64,000 bases of DNA. Origin: Deinococcus sp. Leaf326 (lineage in GTDB: Bacteria > Deinococcota > Deinococci > Deinococcales > Deinococcaceae). Location: positions 170,545 through 234,544 of the forward strand of contig NZ_LMOM01000021.1 in NCBI RefSeq assembly GCF_001424185.1, given 5' to 3'. The position numbers and the translations under genes are program-made. Numbering within the stretch: the first letter of the stretch is position 1; each line of letters begins with the position of its first letter. Below are positions 1 through 12,883 of the stretch, piece after piece. The notes under the pieces were generated by a model. The model did not search any database. It was not told the origin of the DNA and saw only the letters and a program-made list of their open reading frames with translations.

Positions 1-319
1 CGCTCAGGATGCTCACGAGGTTGTGGTTCTGGAAAACGAAGCCGTAGTTCGCCAGCCGGAAGTCGGCGCGCCCCGTCTCCGAGAGCACGTGCAGATCGGT
101 CCCGCCCACCCGCACACGCCCGCCGCTGGGAGTGTCGAAGCCGGCCAGCAGGTTGAGCAGGGTGCTTTTGCCGCTGCCTGACGGCCCCACGACCGCTGTG
201 AGCCCCGGCGCGAAGGTGTGCGTGAAGGGAGCCAGCGCCGTGATCTCGCCCTCGCCGCTGGGATAGACGCGCGAGAGCCCCTCGGTCGCCAGGGCGGACG
301 CGGCGTGCAGGCCCGTCAT
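1..319 (-). CDS. ABC transporter ATP-binding protein (LolD/MacB type), partial
   Basis: This is the N-terminal part (106 codons) of an ABC ATPase that continues past the left edge. Read on the minus strand, it starts with ATG at 319 and shows a Walker A loop, GPSGSGKST, followed by [14 protein letters not shown] and a Q-loop region ([12 protein letters not shown]). This pattern is typical of the LolD/MacB/FtsE group, which power FtsX-type permeases that move lipoproteins or small molecules rather than forming a classical import channel. Its ATG overlaps the stop of the permease gene upstream by 4 nt (ATGA), so the two are translationally coupled and probably form one transporter. The substrate cannot be told from sequence. 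Confidence 0.9.
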   Translation of the reverse strand, partial: MTGLHAASALATEGLSRVYPSGEGEITALAPFTHTFAPGLTAVVGPSGSGKSTLLNLLAGFDTPSGGRVRVGGTDLHVLSETGRADFRLANYGFVFQNHNLVSILS

Positions 320-1476
320 ACGCGCCCCAGGGCTTCGGTGATGGGCATACGTGCGGCGCTGCGCGCAGGCAGCAGCCCCGAGAGCAGCCCCAGCAGCAGA
401 CTGATACCTATCGCCAGCGCGGTCAGGAGGGGAGTGAGCGCCGCCGCGTCGATGCCCGCGAGGTCCTGGGTGTAGAGGTTCACAGCCCAGATGCCCGCCA
501 GCCCCAGCAGCAGTCCGCCCACGCCGCCCACGAGAGAGAGCAGCAGTGACTCGCTCAGGACCAGGGCGCGCACGAAGGCGGGGCGGGCGCCCATCGCCCG
601 CAGGGTGCCGAACTCGCGGGTGCGCTCGAAGACGCCCATCATGACCGTGTTCGCTACGGCCAGCCCGCCCACGATCAGGGCGATGAGCGAAATGCCGAAG
701 CGCACCGCGTCGCTGATCTTCAGGGCGCGGTCCACGAAGCTCAGGAAATCCGACTGGGTCTGGGCCTCGAGCTTGAGCTGCTCCGAGAGGGTCTTGGCGA
801 CCGCCGTGGCGTCACGGGGATTTTGCAGCTTGACGGCCACCAGCGACACGCGCCCGGTCGCTCCCTCGGCGCGTTGCAGCGTGCGGATGGGCAGAAAGAT
901 GAAGTTGTCCACCAAGCCGGATTCGGGCGCCAGCACGCCAATCACGCGTACACGGTTCTGGCGGTTGAGGTTCAGGGTCGAGCCGACCGAGAGGCGCAGG
1001 TTCTCGGCGCTCTTGGCCCCCACGACCGCTACGGCCCCGGTCTCGTCGGCGGCCGTGAGGCTGCGCCCCGTCGCCACCTGCGCCTTCGGAAAGATGGCGT
1101 CCAGTCCGCCCGCTGCCGGCAGGCCGTACAGCACGGTGCTCTGCGCCACGTCCAGGCTGCCGCGCAGCGACATGACCACCGGGGTCACGGCGCTCAGGCC
1201 CAGTTCGCCCGAGAGGCCCTGGATACGCGATACGACCGCCTCGTCCAGGTTGGCCTGCGGCGCGAAGCCCTGCGACAGCCCGTTGAGGCTGACCTGGATG
1301 TCGGGGCCGATGCCGCCGAGTTCGGCCGTGAACACCTTGCGTATGCCCTCGCCCAGCGACAGGAACACCACCATGCTCGCCACCGCCACCGTGATGCCCA
1401 GTGCGGTGAGCAGGGTCCGCACCGGGCGGCGGGTCAGCCCCCGCCAGGCCAGCAGCCACAGGTCAGCGGTCTTCAT
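316..1476 (-). CDS. ABC transporter permease, MacB/FtsX family
   Basis: The product is a 386-residue membrane protein with the MacB/LolE layout: an N-terminal membrane helix (about residues 20-45), a large extracytoplasmic MacB-PCD-like domain (about 50-260) and three C-terminal helices (about 270-380). The conserved FtsX motif appears as [19 protein letters not shown] before the last two helices. I chose ATG 1476 (MKTADLW) over the in-frame ATG 21 nt upstream, because it places an AGAGG-like sequence about 8-10 nt away and gives the usual family start. It partners with the ATPase that begins inside its stop codon. It could be an efflux or lipoprotein-handling pump; the substrate is unknown. 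Confidence 0.88.
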   Translation of the reverse strand: MKTADLWLLAWRGLTRRPVRTLLTALGITVAVASMVVFLSLGEGIRKVFTAELGGIGPDIQVSLNGLSQGFAPQANLDEAVVSRIQGLSGELGLSAVTPVVMSLRGSLDVAQSTVLYGLPAAGGLDAIFPKAQVATGRSLTAADETGAVAVVGAKSAENLRLSVGSTLNLNRQNRVRVIGVLAPESGLVDNFIFLPIRTLQRAEGATGRVSLVAVKLQNPRDATAVAKTLSEQLKLEAQTQSDFLSFVDRALKISDAVRFGISLIALIVGGLAVANTVMMGVFERTREFGTLRAMGARPAFVRALVLSESLLLSLVGGVGGLLLGLAGIWAVNLYTQDLAGIDAAALTPLLTALAIGISLLLGLLSGLLPARSAARMPITEALGRV

Positions 1477-1625
1477 GCATTCTGCCTCTCGTCTCAAACG
1501 GCCTCATCCGCCCAGGCTACGCCGCGCCCGTCCTCCGTGAGGGTAGCGGGGGCCTCCATGTTCCGGGGGTACGCCGCCCCTTTCTCCTCAAGCCCGCTTC
1601 ACGCGCGCCCGCTAGCCTGCCGGGC

Positions 1626-2948
1626 ATGAACGTCCCCGCCATCCTCGCCCTCGCCGCCCTGAGCCTCGGGGCTGCCCAGGCCCAGACCGCGCCGGCCCAG
1701 CTCCTCCCGCCGGCCCCCCTGCTGCTGCCCCTCGACTCACGGCCCGCGACCCGCGTGCTGCCGGCCCTGATCGCCAATCTGCGCGGCCCAGACGGCATAG
1801 GTGCCCAGGCGGCTGTGGTTCCCGCCGCGCTGCTGGGCGACGCCACGCGCGGCGCGGACCCGGCGGCGCTCGCGGGGTGGCTCGCCGCGCAGCCCACGGA
1901 CCGGCCGCTGGTCGCGGCCCTCGACGCACTGGCTTACGGAGGGCTGGTGCAGTCGCGCACGAGCACCCTGAGCGCCGAGCAGGCCCTGGCCCGGCTCGCG
2001 CCCATCCGCGAGTGGGCGGCGCGTACCGGACAGCCGGTGTACGCCTTCGTAACCCTGCCGCGCGAGCCCGACGCCACGGACCGCGCCCGTAACCTGGCCG
2101 TGGCCCGCGCGCTGGTGGGCTGGGCGCGCGAGGGCGTGTTCCGCGAGCTGCACGTGACCTGGGACGACGCTCTGCCCGGCAACCCGGCTCCGCAGGAGGG
2201 CGCGGCGCTGGCTGCGGACGCCCCTGCCAATGTGCGGGTGTACCCCGGCGCCGACGAGGTGCTCTCGATGCTGGTGGCCCGCGCCCGCGCGCCCCAGCCC
2301 GCCACGGTCCGCATCGAGTACAGCGACCCCGAGAAGGCGAAGACCGTGGTGCGCTACGAGGGCATCCCCCTGATCCAGAGCGCCGTCAACCATGCCGAGG
2401 CGAGCGGGTACACCGTCGCGCCGACGGGGGTCGCCGACCTGACGCTATACGTCTACAACGGCGGCGACCCCCGGCGGGCCGCGCTGCGGGTCAGCGCCCT
2501 GCTGCGCGCCGGGGCGGTGGCGGTGGCCGACGTGAATCAGGTTAACCTGGGCAACGTTCGGCTGTGGAGCGACCTCTCGACCCTGCGCCAGAACGCCAAT
2601 CTGCGCGCGCTGGCGGCCTGGGGCACCCCCGGCAACAACCTGGGTACGGCGCTGGCCCACGCCAAGGTGGCCCTGCCCGCCGCCGGCGTGGCGGCCAACC
2701 CCGTGCGTCAGGACGCCCTGCTGGCCCGCGAGTATGCCAACGACGTGATCTACAGCGCCGAACTGCGCGCCGCGCTGCGTAAGGCCGTGCCCGAAGCAGC
2801 CCTAAATACTCCCCAGGCCCAGGACAAGCTGCTGAGTCTCGCGCGCGACTATTTTCCGCTGCGTCTGGGCGGCACGTACTCCCTCGAAGACGCCCGGCTG
2901 CCCTGGGGCCGCTCCTTCGAGTGGGACTTCGACCTTCAACCCCGCTGA
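1626..2948 (+). CDS. DUF4127 family secreted protein
   Basis: The 440-residue protein has a signal peptide ([20 protein letters not shown]) followed by [15 protein letters not shown], the N-terminal hallmark of DUF4127 proteins (usually PLDERP). The rest matches the family in length and composition, including a conserved [14 protein letters not shown] and [14 protein letters not shown] region. The biochemical role of the family is not established. It is divergently oriented from the ABC permease and ends tail-to-tail with the GGDEF gene. A TAGCCT hexamer at 1613-1618 lies 7 nt before the ATG and there is no Shine-Dalgarno sequence, so the mRNA is probably leaderless. Confidence 0.8.
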   Translation: MNVPAILALAALSLGAAQAQTAPAQLLPPAPLLLPLDSRPATRVLPALIANLRGPDGIGAQAAVVPAALLGDATRGADPAALAGWLAAQPTDRPLVAALDALAYGGLVQSRTSTLSAEQALARLAPIREWAARTGQPVYAFVTLPREPDATDRARNLAVARALVGWAREGVFRELHVTWDDALPGNPAPQEGAALAADAPANVRVYPGADEVLSMLVARARAPQPATVRIEYSDPEKAKTVVRYEGIPLIQSAVNHAEASGYTVAPTGVADLTLYVYNGGDPRRAALRVSALLRAGAVAVADVNQVNLGNVRLWSDLSTLRQNANLRALAAWGTPGNNLGTALAHAKVALPAAGVAANPVRQDALLAREYANDVIYSAELRAALRKAVPEAALNTPQAQDKLLSLARDYFPLRLGGTYSLEDARLPWGRSFEWDFDLQPR

Positions 2949-2985
2949 GCTGGGCGGCTCAGTCCAGTCAGTGCTCGGTCGGGGG

Positions 2986-3978
2986 CTATGAAGGCGACAG
3001 GTCCAGAAAGACCCCCTGCGCCTTGGCCCGGTACATGCGCTCGTCGGCGCGGCGCAGCAGTTCGTCGAGGCCCTCGCCGGGCCGGCTGCCGACCAGGCCC
3101 AGGTTGACCTCGGTCGCCAGATCCGGGGGCAGCGCTGCCAGCGCCGCGCGCAGGGTATGGAGGCGCTGCCACTGTTCGCGGACCGGACCAGGCAGCAGGA
3201 GGGCGAATTCGTCGCCGCCCAGCCGGAACGCCTCGCCGCCGGGCTGGGCACAGTCGCGCAGCAGCTCGGCCACCTGACGGAGTACGGCGTCACCCGTGAG
3301 GTGCCCACGCTCGTCGTTGACGCGCTTGAAGTCCTGAAGGTCGAGCAGGGCCACGCTCAGCGGCCCACGATTCAAGGCCCGGTGCCCCTCCGGAAGAAAG
3401 CGCCGGCGGTTGCCCAGACCGGTCAGCTCATCGGTCATCGCCTCACGTTCCAGGCGTTCGCGCAGCGCGGCGTTGTCGAGCGCCACGCCCAGGTGGGCAG
3501 CGAAGACCTCCAGCAGTTCGAGGTCCTGCGGTGTGAAGGCGCCCGGACGGTAGCTCTGAACCGAGAGGACGCCGGCCATGTCGTCGCCGGGATGGCCCAG
3601 GGGCACGCCCATCCACGAGGCGGTCGGCGGCAGCAGCGAGGCCCGGTCGAGCCGGCGCAGGACCAGACCTTCGCGCGCCGCGTAGTTGGCGAGGTCGTTG
3701 GTGTAGCGCAGCCGACCTGTCCAGACCCGTTCAAGCAGGCCGTCGTCCTGGGGGGGCAGGGTCTTGTGGTGCAGGTGGTCGCCCTCACGGGTCAGGCAGT
3801 CCCATTGGCCTGCCTGACTCCGCAGGGCCAGAACGGTCACCGGCGCGACGAACAGCTGCCCCATATGCTGATGCACGGCGTCGAGCAGGTCGCGCCGGCG
3901 GGCGGTCCGCGCCAGGGTCAGGGTCAGGTCAACCAGGATCCGGTAGCGCAGCAGGGTAGCTTGTGTGCTGCCGTCCAT
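2986..3978 (-). CDS. GAF-GGDEF protein (probable diguanylate cyclase)
   Basis: The 330-residue cytoplasmic protein has an N-terminal GAF-like sensor (about residues 10-165; PPTASWMGVPL and VFAAHLGVALDNAALRERLE) and a C-terminal GGDEF domain (about 172-330; MTDELTGLGNRRRF). The active-site motif is intact (FRLGGDEFALLLPG), so synthesis of cyclic di-GMP from GTP is likely. The RxxD inhibitory site expected just before the GGDEF motif reads QPGG, so classical product inhibition is probably absent. The signal sensed by the GAF domain is unknown. A TAGGCT hexamer at 3987-3992 sits 8 nt before the ATG, suggesting leaderless transcription. The gene stands alone. Confidence 0.85.
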   Translation of the reverse strand: MDGSTQATLLRYRILVDLTLTLARTARRRDLLDAVHQHMGQLFVAPVTVLALRSQAGQWDCLTREGDHLHHKTLPPQDDGLLERVWTGRLRYTNDLANYAAREGLVLRRLDRASLLPPTASWMGVPLGHPGDDMAGVLSVQSYRPGAFTPQDLELLEVFAAHLGVALDNAALRERLEREAMTDELTGLGNRRRFLPEGHRALNRGPLSVALLDLQDFKRVNDERGHLTGDAVLRQVAELLRDCAQPGGEAFRLGGDEFALLLPGPVREQWQRLHTLRAALAALPPDLATEVNLGLVGSRPGEGLDELLRRADERMYRAKAQGVFLDLSPS

Positions 3979-4123
3979 CTGACCCCAGCCTACAGACAGG
4001 ACAGGCCGGCCAGAAAGGGTCAGCTTGTTTCTTTGCCCTGTTCGGTGGGGGTCAGGCTGGGGGGAGTCGAGCCAGGGTACTGGGGGAGCCAGTTCCTGTG
4101 GCTGATCAGGAAGGAAGGCCGAA

Positions 4124-5001
<878 letters not shown>

Positions 5002-5005
<4 letters not shown>

Positions 5006-5742
5006 GCGCCGCGTCGCCACAGCCACAGGGTCGCTGCGGCCGTCAGGATCAGGCCCAGGGCGCCCAGACCGGTCAGGATGAGGGGGCGGCGATCACGGAC
5101 CTGCCCCTGGGAAGCCAGGATTCCGGTCTCGTAGGCCTGAAGGTCGCCGGCCGGAGCCAGCACATCCACCGGGACCGGAGCGCCCGCACGCGGGGCCTGA
5201 AGCAGTTCGGGGCCCGTGTCGGTGCCGGGCCGCAGCAGACCGTCGGGGGTCAGGGGCGAGAAGACGCTGCTCGTGACCCAGTAGGCGTACTCGCCTGGCG
5301 GCACCGCCGCGTCGATGATCAAGCTGGTGCCCAGGAGCCGCACGGTCGGGGCTGTGCGCCGGACCGGGATCTGTGAACCTTCCGGGACTTCATCCAGGGT
5401 CGTCCCGGCGCCGGAGACGCGCAGGTGATACTGCCAGACGCCTCCGCCGGCACGCAGATTCAGGCCGCTCAGCGTGTCCAGTCCGCCGCGTCCGGTCTTG
5501 ACGAAGATGTCGGTCACGCCCGCCGAGAAGCCCGAGGGCAGGTCCCAGGGATTTTGCGCCGCGCCGTAATCGACCGTAAATCTCATTCCGCTTCCCTGCG
5601 CGTCAGCCTGAAACCGACGCAGGTCGAGGGCCTCGGCACTGATCGCTGGGCGGCTGGGCAAGATGTACCGGCCGTCCCCGCGCGAGTCGCCGGCCGGGTC
5701 GATCAGCGAGAAGAGGGCGGCGCTCAGCAACATCCAGGACAC
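5002..5742 (-). CDS. Glucodextranase-type DOMON-like surface protein
   Basis: The 246-residue protein begins with a short secretion signal ([12 protein letters not shown]), followed directly by [17 protein letters not shown] and [20 protein letters not shown]. These are characteristic of the C-terminal DOMON-like (beta-sandwich) domain found in glucodextranases and archaeal/bacterial surface proteins. A single C-terminal membrane helix ([22 protein letters not shown]) ending in arginines anchors it, so the domain should face outside. Carbohydrate or haem binding is known for related domains, but no catalytic region is present here. The start is GTG at 5742, 7 nt after TATACT (minus-strand hexamer at 5750-5755). 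It is co-transcribed with the downstream EamA transporter. Confidence 0.75.
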
Positions 5743-5797
5743 GCCGGAGAGTATATGACGGGGTACTACGGTGCCGAGCCTGCTGCGGCGGCGAACT

Positions 5798-5819
5798 AAA
5801 AAAGCGCCCCTAAGGGCGC
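5798..5819 (-). terminator. Intrinsic terminator of pilC
   Basis: GCGCCC (5804-5809) and GGGCGC (5814-5819) form a perfect 6-bp stem with a 4-nt loop. On the minus strand it is followed by six Ts (plus-strand As 5798-5803). It lies 18 nt after the pilC stop and separates pilC from the promoter of the DOMON-like gene. Confidence 0.85.
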
Positions 5820-5836
5820 GTGGCCTGGAAAGAGGT

Positions 5837-7057
<1,221 letters not shown>

Positions 7058-7125
7058 GGGGCGAGTATAGTTTCGCCACGTTCACGCGCTTCTTACAGGT
7101 CACGTGAAGGGAAAGGCAGGCGGAT

Positions 7126-7761
7126 GTGACGGCACAGCAGGCGCAGATGGCACGGGCGGCGGAGATTCTCGCGGCGGGGGGCGTGGTGGGGTATCCCACC
7201 GAGGCCGTCTGGGGTCTGGCGGCGCGCCCCGAATACGCGGCCGAGCTGCACCGCCGCAAGGGCCGTGAGCTGGGCAAGCCGGTCCAGGTCTCGTGCCCGG
7301 ACGCGCCTTCCGCGCTGGCGTGGGCCTGGCCCTCGGCGGCCCTGGAGGCGCTCGCGGCGCTGTGGCCCGGTCCGCTGACCGTGGTGACGGCAGCGCTGCC
7401 CGCCTGCCCGCCCGATCTCGCGCCGGAGGGCCAGGTGGGTCTGCGCGTGCCCGACCACCCCCTCGCCCGCGCGCTGCTGCTCGCGGCCGGCCCGCTAGCG
7501 ACCACCAGTCTCAACCCGGCGGGCCGTCCGGCCGCGCTCAGCCGGAGTGAGGCTGCCGGCTACGCTCTCGCCGATCTGCTGCTGGGTGAGGCCGGCGCCC
7601 CCGAGACCCCACCGGCGCCGGGGGGACTTGCCAGTACGGTCGTCGCTCTGCCCACCCGGCCGGGCGACCCTGCGCGGGTGCTGCGGGCTGGGGCACTCCC
7701 CACGGAGCAGGTGCGGGCCGTGCTGGCCGTCGTAGGACTGGCGCTGGAGGCCGCGCCGTGA
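7126..7761 (+). CDS. L-threonylcarbamoyladenylate synthase family protein (Sua5/YrdC/YciO)
   Basis: The 211-residue YrdC-fold protein should make threonylcarbamoyl-AMP from threonine, bicarbonate and ATP, the first step of the t6A modification at position 37 of ANN-decoding tRNAs. It shows AAEILAAGGVVGYPTEAVWGL at the N terminus and the KR/K-type nucleotide-binding signature HRRKGRELGKPVQV, with GLRVPDHPLARALL and TSLNPAGRPAA further on. The length fits TsaC plus a short tail. The start is GTG at 7126, with GGAAAGG upstream. The stop overlaps the GTG of scpB (GTGA). A YciO-like paralogue function cannot be excluded. Confidence 0.85.
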   Translation: MTAQQAQMARAAEILAAGGVVGYPTEAVWGLAARPEYAAELHRRKGRELGKPVQVSCPDAPSALAWAWPSAALEALAALWPGPLTVVTAALPACPPDLAPEGQVGLRVPDHPLARALLLAAGPLATTSLNPAGRPAALSRSEAAGYALADLLLGEAGAPETPPAPGGLASTVVALPTRPGDPARVLRAGALPTEQVRAVLAVVGLALEAAP

Positions 7762-8306
7762 GTACCCCTGATCGGGGTGCTCCGGCCGCGCAGGCCCTGA
7801 TCGGGGCGACGCTGCTGGCGGCTGGGCGGCCCGTGACGCTCCCCGAGCTCTCGCGGGTGCTGGGGCTGGGTGAGGACGCCGCCGCACGGGCCATGACCAC
7901 CTTCGCGGCGACTCTGGAGAAGGCCGCCCTGGGGTTCGTGATCGAAGCGGTCGCGGGCGGCTACCGGCTGGTGGTGCCCCCGACCCTCGCGCCGCATCTG
8001 TCCCCCGTCCTCGCGCCCCCGGCGCTGCCTGCCCTGAGCACCGCCGCCCTGGAGGTGCTGGCGGTCATCGCCTACCGGCAGCCGGTCACCCGCGCCGAGA
8101 TCGAGGCGATGCGCGGCGCGAGCGCGGGCACGGTGATCACGTTGCAGGAGCGCGAACTCGTCAAGGTCATGGGGCGCAGCGCGGCGGTGGGCCAGCCCCT
8201 GCTCTACGGCACGACCGACCGCTTCCTGATGGAATTCGGCCTGACCGATCTGGCAGAATTGCCCCCCCTTGAGGGAGCCGACTTCGCCCATCTGCTGCGC
8301 GGCTGA
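7758..8306 (+). CDS. scpB: Segregation and condensation protein B
   Basis: ScpB is the 182-residue winged-helix subunit of the SMC-ScpAB condensin that compacts and segregates the chromosome. The characteristic core is visible: LSTAALEVLAVIAYRQPVTR, EIEAMRGASAG and LLYGTTDRFLMEFGL near the C terminus, ending in DLAELPPLE. The start is a GTG whose bases overlap the preceding stop (GTGA), giving tight coupling to the threonylcarbamoyl-AMP synthase gene. No scpA gene is seen in the window. Confidence 0.93.
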   Translation: MSTPDRGAPAAQALIGATLLAAGRPVTLPELSRVLGLGEDAAARAMTTFAATLEKAALGFVIEAVAGGYRLVVPPTLAPHLSPVLAPPALPALSTAALEVLAVIAYRQPVTRAEIEAMRGASAGTVITLQERELVKVMGRSAAVGQPLLYGTTDRFLMEFGLTDLAELPPLEGADFAHLLRG

Positions 8307-8420
8307 CCTTCTTGCTTCTCGGGCTCCCCCAGTCCTTCTCAGGGTCTTGCGCCCCGTCCCCGTCTGTGAGCAGACTGTGCAGCGCCGGGCAGTCACACTG
8401 GCCCCCCTCCGGAGAACCCC

Positions 8421-9179
8421 ATGCCCAACACCACCCTGAACCTCGACCATTTCAACTTTCTGGAGCTGATGCAGCTTCTCGCGGCCGGCGGCAAGACCGG
8501 GGTGCTGTCGGTGACGCGCGACGCCGAGACCTTCGAGTGTGCGTTGGAGGCCGGGCGTGTGCGGGAGCTGAAGATGGGGGCGCGCCGGGGCAACCTCGCC
8601 CTGGTGGCGCTGCTCTCGGACCCGCGCGGGCAGTTCCACTTCGACGAGGGCCGCCGCGCCGCTGCCCCCAGTCTGGACGCCAGCATGGACGAGGTGGCGC
8701 TGGAGGCGCTCGCCGCGTTGCCCGAGCAGCCGCTGCCCTTCGACGGCCCCGGCAAGCTGGCGACCGAACGCCTCGACCAGATGACCTGGACGGTGACTGA
8801 GCGGCGCGTGCTCGACCGCATCGAGGCCCAGCAGCCGCTGGCCGAGGTGGCGCGTGACCCGGAAGCCCGGCGCCTCATCTCGCGGCTCGACCGCCTGGGG
8901 TTACTTAAGCCCCGCAAGTCGCGCACCGCCCGCCTGACGGTCACGCTGGCGCAGGGGGTGCGCGGCGTGGTGGTCGTCGACAGCTCCATCGTGCGGCGCT
9001 GGTCGGGAGACCTGGGCCGGCCCCCCGCACAGCTCGCCGTGCGCGACGACGCGGGCCAGACCTACACCTTCGCGCTGCGTATGGCCCCCGATCTGGGTAA
9101 CCAGTTGCAGGTTCCCACCGAACTGCTCATGCGCACCGGGCTGCGCGCGGGCATGAGCGTACTCGTCAAGCCGCTGTAG
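8421..9179 (+). CDS. DUF4388 domain protein
   Basis: The first ~90 residues match DUF4388, a PATAN-like domain often fused to response regulators: [20 protein letters not shown], a short beta segment ([15 protein letters not shown]) and GQFHFDEG. The middle (about 115-165) resembles a small helical region with [17 protein letters not shown] and [11 protein letters not shown], and the C-terminal ~85 residues are beta-rich and unrecognised. No receiver domain is present in this 252-residue protein. A role in two-component or motility signalling is inferred from the family only. It follows scpB by 114 nt with no clear terminator between. Confidence 0.75.
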   Translation: MPNTTLNLDHFNFLELMQLLAAGGKTGVLSVTRDAETFECALEAGRVRELKMGARRGNLALVALLSDPRGQFHFDEGRRAAAPSLDASMDEVALEALAALPEQPLPFDGPGKLATERLDQMTWTVTERRVLDRIEAQQPLAEVARDPEARRLISRLDRLGLLKPRKSRTARLTVTLAQGVRGVVVVDSSIVRRWSGDLGRPPAQLAVRDDAGQTYTFALRMAPDLGNQLQVPTELLMRTGLRAGMSVLVKPL

Positions 9180-9243
9180 GTGCGGCCGGCGGTCTGGAGG
9201 AGCCGCGCCGCCTCCCTGGTCCGCGCCGCTAGACTGGGGCGGT

Positions 9244-10704
<1,461 letters not shown>

Positions 10705-10763
10705 CCTTCTTGGCGGGGGACGCAGGGGGGCGTGACCCACACCGCAGTTCTGTGACCGGTCTA

Positions 10764-10803
10764 CTAATCCGAGTTGACCGGTCGGATTAGGACGTGTCAG
10801 ACT
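10764..10803 (+). promoter_or_regulatory. Palindromic operator-like site over a candidate promoter
   Basis: CTAATCCGA (10764-10772) and TCGGATTAG (10782-10790) form a perfect 9-bp inverted repeat. TTGACC (10774-10779) could be the -35 and CAGACT (10798-10803) a weak -10, with an 18-bp spacer, so the right arm falls in the spacer. TGACCGG occurs three times nearby (10753, 10775, 10824). The GACCGGTC centre is reminiscent of TetR-type operators; no regulator gene is adjacent. Confidence 0.55.
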
Positions 10804-10856
10804 TCCGGCCGCCCTGGCCCCTGTGACCGGGCCGGAACGAGCCAAGGAGACTTCTG

Positions 10857-11795
10857 ATGCGTACCCGTCTGTTCAGCCTGCTGGTCGGCACTGCCCTGGG
10901 CACGGCCACGGCCGCCACGACCTACCCCGTCACCGTGATCCACAGCGCCGGCACCACGACCATCTCCAAAAAGCCCCTGCGCGTGGTGGCGCTCGGGCCG
11001 CACGCGCTCGACCTGCTGCTGTCGCTCGGCGTGCAGCCGGTGGGCTACGGCGAGGCGTCCACCTTCATCAAGACGCCGGCCTTCGGCTCGCCCATCCGCG
11101 ACATCCGCAACCTGGGCAGCCGCGTGACCTCCAGCCCGGTGAACGTCGGCGACCGTTTCAACCCCAACCTGGAAATCCTGGCGTCTCTCAAGCCTGACCT
11201 GATCGTGGGAGAGGACTACGCCGCGCAGGTATATCCGCAGCTGAGCCGCGTCGCCCCGACCCTGCTGTTCAAGGGCATTGACCACAACGAGTGGCAGAAG
11301 ACCCTGCCGCTGCTGGCCCGCGCCCTGAACCGCGAATCGGCTGCCGCGAACGTGCTGGCGACCTACACCAAGGGCATGCAGACCACGCGCGCGGTGCTGG
11401 CGCCCCGGTTCCGGGGGCAGAAGGTGCTCGTGGTCTGGACCGGCGGCGGTGAGGGCAAGAATACCTTCACCATCAGCGACCACAACGACTGGACGGGCGG
11501 CCTGCTGAGCGACTTGGGTCTGGGGGTCGTCGACGGCGAGAAACGCGACGCCGTGGTCAGTGTCGAGGGCCTGGTGGCACTTGATCCTGACGCCGTAATC
11601 GTGCTCGCTTCGGGTAGCAACACGCCTGCGCGGGCCCGAGCCGACTGGAACGCCGGCGCCCTGACCAGCCGCCTGCGCGCCACCCGCGCGGGGCAGGTGT
11701 ATTTCCTCGACTATCACCTGTTCCGGCGCATCCGCGGTCCCATCGCGGCCCAGCTCATCGAGCGCCAGCTGCTGCGCGAGATGACCCGCAACTGA
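10857..11795 (+). CDS. Iron-siderophore/cobalamin-type ABC substrate-binding protein
   Basis: The 312-residue protein has a signal peptide (MRTRLFSLLVGTALGTATAA) and a TroA/FecB-like fold: PLRVVALGPHALDLLLSLGVQPVGYGEA, LEILASLKPDLIVGEDYAA, a long backbone helix near the middle and LVALDPDAVIVLASG. Such proteins capture ferric siderophores, haem or cobalamin and hand them to a BtuCD/FecDE permease. No lipobox cysteine is evident, so it may be a free periplasmic protein. No permease or ATPase gene is adjacent, making it an orphan. A GGAG sequence (10845-10848) precedes ATG. The strong palindrome upstream suggests regulated expression. Confidence 0.82.
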   Translation: MRTRLFSLLVGTALGTATAATTYPVTVIHSAGTTTISKKPLRVVALGPHALDLLLSLGVQPVGYGEASTFIKTPAFGSPIRDIRNLGSRVTSSPVNVGDRFNPNLEILASLKPDLIVGEDYAAQVYPQLSRVAPTLLFKGIDHNEWQKTLPLLARALNRESAAANVLATYTKGMQTTRAVLAPRFRGQKVLVVWTGGGEGKNTFTISDHNDWTGGLLSDLGLGVVDGEKRDAVVSVEGLVALDPDAVIVLASGSNTPARARADWNAGALTSRLRATRAGQVYFLDYHLFRRIRGPIAAQLIERQLLREMTRN

Positions 11796-11863
11796 GCCGG
11801 CGGCTGGGTGGACTGGAGGTGCAGGCCGGGAGAGGACCTCAGACCGCAAGGTGAGAGGGCCGG

Positions 11864-12811
11864 TCAGCCCTGTTCTGGCCCGGCCCAGACCCGGACCACC
11901 TTGAGCCGCTCGCCGTCGCCGTCCACCACCGCCACGAGGTCGCCGCGCAGGGTCACGACCTGCCGCCCAGCGACCGGGTACGCGGGCCGTTTGCCTTGCC
12001 GCAGCTCGCGCGCCATCCGCTCGTCGGCCTCGATGACCGGAAAGTCCAGCGCGGCGAGGTCGCCTACGCCCACCGCCTCCGCGACGCCCTCCAGCGGCAC
12101 CGTATCCGCGAGGTCGTAGCGGCCCGCGCGGGTGCGTACCAGCCCGCCCAGGTGCGCGGGCACACCCAGCGCCGCCCCCACGTCGCGTGCAAGCGAGCGC
12201 AGGTAGGTGCCGCTGCCGACCTCTGCCCGCACGAGCAGCGTTGGGAACTCACCGAGTGCCGGGGGCAGCGTGAAGGCGCGGCCGCCAGGATCGGGCGCCC
12301 AGCCGGCGGGGGTGGGGGAGAAGTGCTGCGGCGACGCCTGTGCGCTGGGGTACACGCCCAGCAGGTCGAGCGTATGAATCTCGACGCTGCGGGCGGGCAG
12401 GTCAAGTGCGCCCCCGGCCCGCGCCACGGTGTAGGCCCGCTGTCCACCGACCTGAAGGGCGCTGTACTGCGGCGGCACCTGCTCCTGCGGTCCCAGAAAG
12501 CCCGCCAGGACTTCACGCACCCGGTCCTCGGCAGGCAGGACCACGTCGGCCGTGTCCTCCACCGGTCCCTCGGCGTCCAGGGTAGGGGTGCCCGCGCCCA
12601 GCGAAATCCAGGCGAGGTAGGCCTTGCGGTCGCGTTCCATGAACTGCACGACCTTGGTGCTCTCGTCCACGCACAGCACCAGGACGCCGGTCGCCAGCGG
12701 GTCGAGGGTGCCGGTGTGGCCCACCCGCTTCGTGCCGCGCAGGCGCCGCGCGCGGGCGACCACGTCGTGCGAGGTGAGGTTCAGGGGCTTGTCCACGGCG
12801 ATGACCGGCAT
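11864..12811 (-). CDS. truB: tRNA pseudouridine(55) synthase
   Basis: TruB makes pseudouridine at position 55 in the T-loop of tRNAs. The 315-residue protein has the KPLNLTSHDVV start and the catalytic loop GHTGTLDPLATGVL with Asp37, then VQFMERDRKAY, VPPQYSALQVGGQRAY and a C-terminal PUA-like region (RQGKRPAYPVAGRQVV). The ATG at 12811 is preceded by TAGCAT (minus hexamer at 12821-12826) at 9 nt. It is divergent from the small membrane protein gene and shares its short promoter region. Confidence 0.95.
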   Translation of the reverse strand: MPVIAVDKPLNLTSHDVVARARRLRGTKRVGHTGTLDPLATGVLVLCVDESTKVVQFMERDRKAYLAWISLGAGTPTLDAEGPVEDTADVVLPAEDRVREVLAGFLGPQEQVPPQYSALQVGGQRAYTVARAGGALDLPARSVEIHTLDLLGVYPSAQASPQHFSPTPAGWAPDPGGRAFTLPPALGEFPTLLVRAEVGSGTYLRSLARDVGAALGVPAHLGGLVRTRAGRYDLADTVPLEGVAEAVGVGDLAALDFPVIEADERMARELRQGKRPAYPVAGRQVVTLRGDLVAVVDGDGERLKVVRVWAGPEQG

Positions 12812-12883
12812 ACCGGGCCGATGCTAGCAGCCCGGCCCGGCGGCGCCACACTGCCGGCCGCCCCCAGTCTCTACACTGCGGGC

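Noticed and set aside
10764..10790. Fur or DtxR box before the siderophore binding protein
   Set aside because: The palindrome CTAATCCGA/TCGGATTAG lacks the GATAATGAT hexamers of Fur and the TTAGG-CCTAA arms of DtxR, so it was listed only as an operator of unknown type.
12821..12883. Upstream ATG for the small membrane protein gene
   Set aside because: It would lie inside the divergent truB promoter. GTG 12884 fits the 6-nt spacing to TACACT and the first hydrophobic helix.
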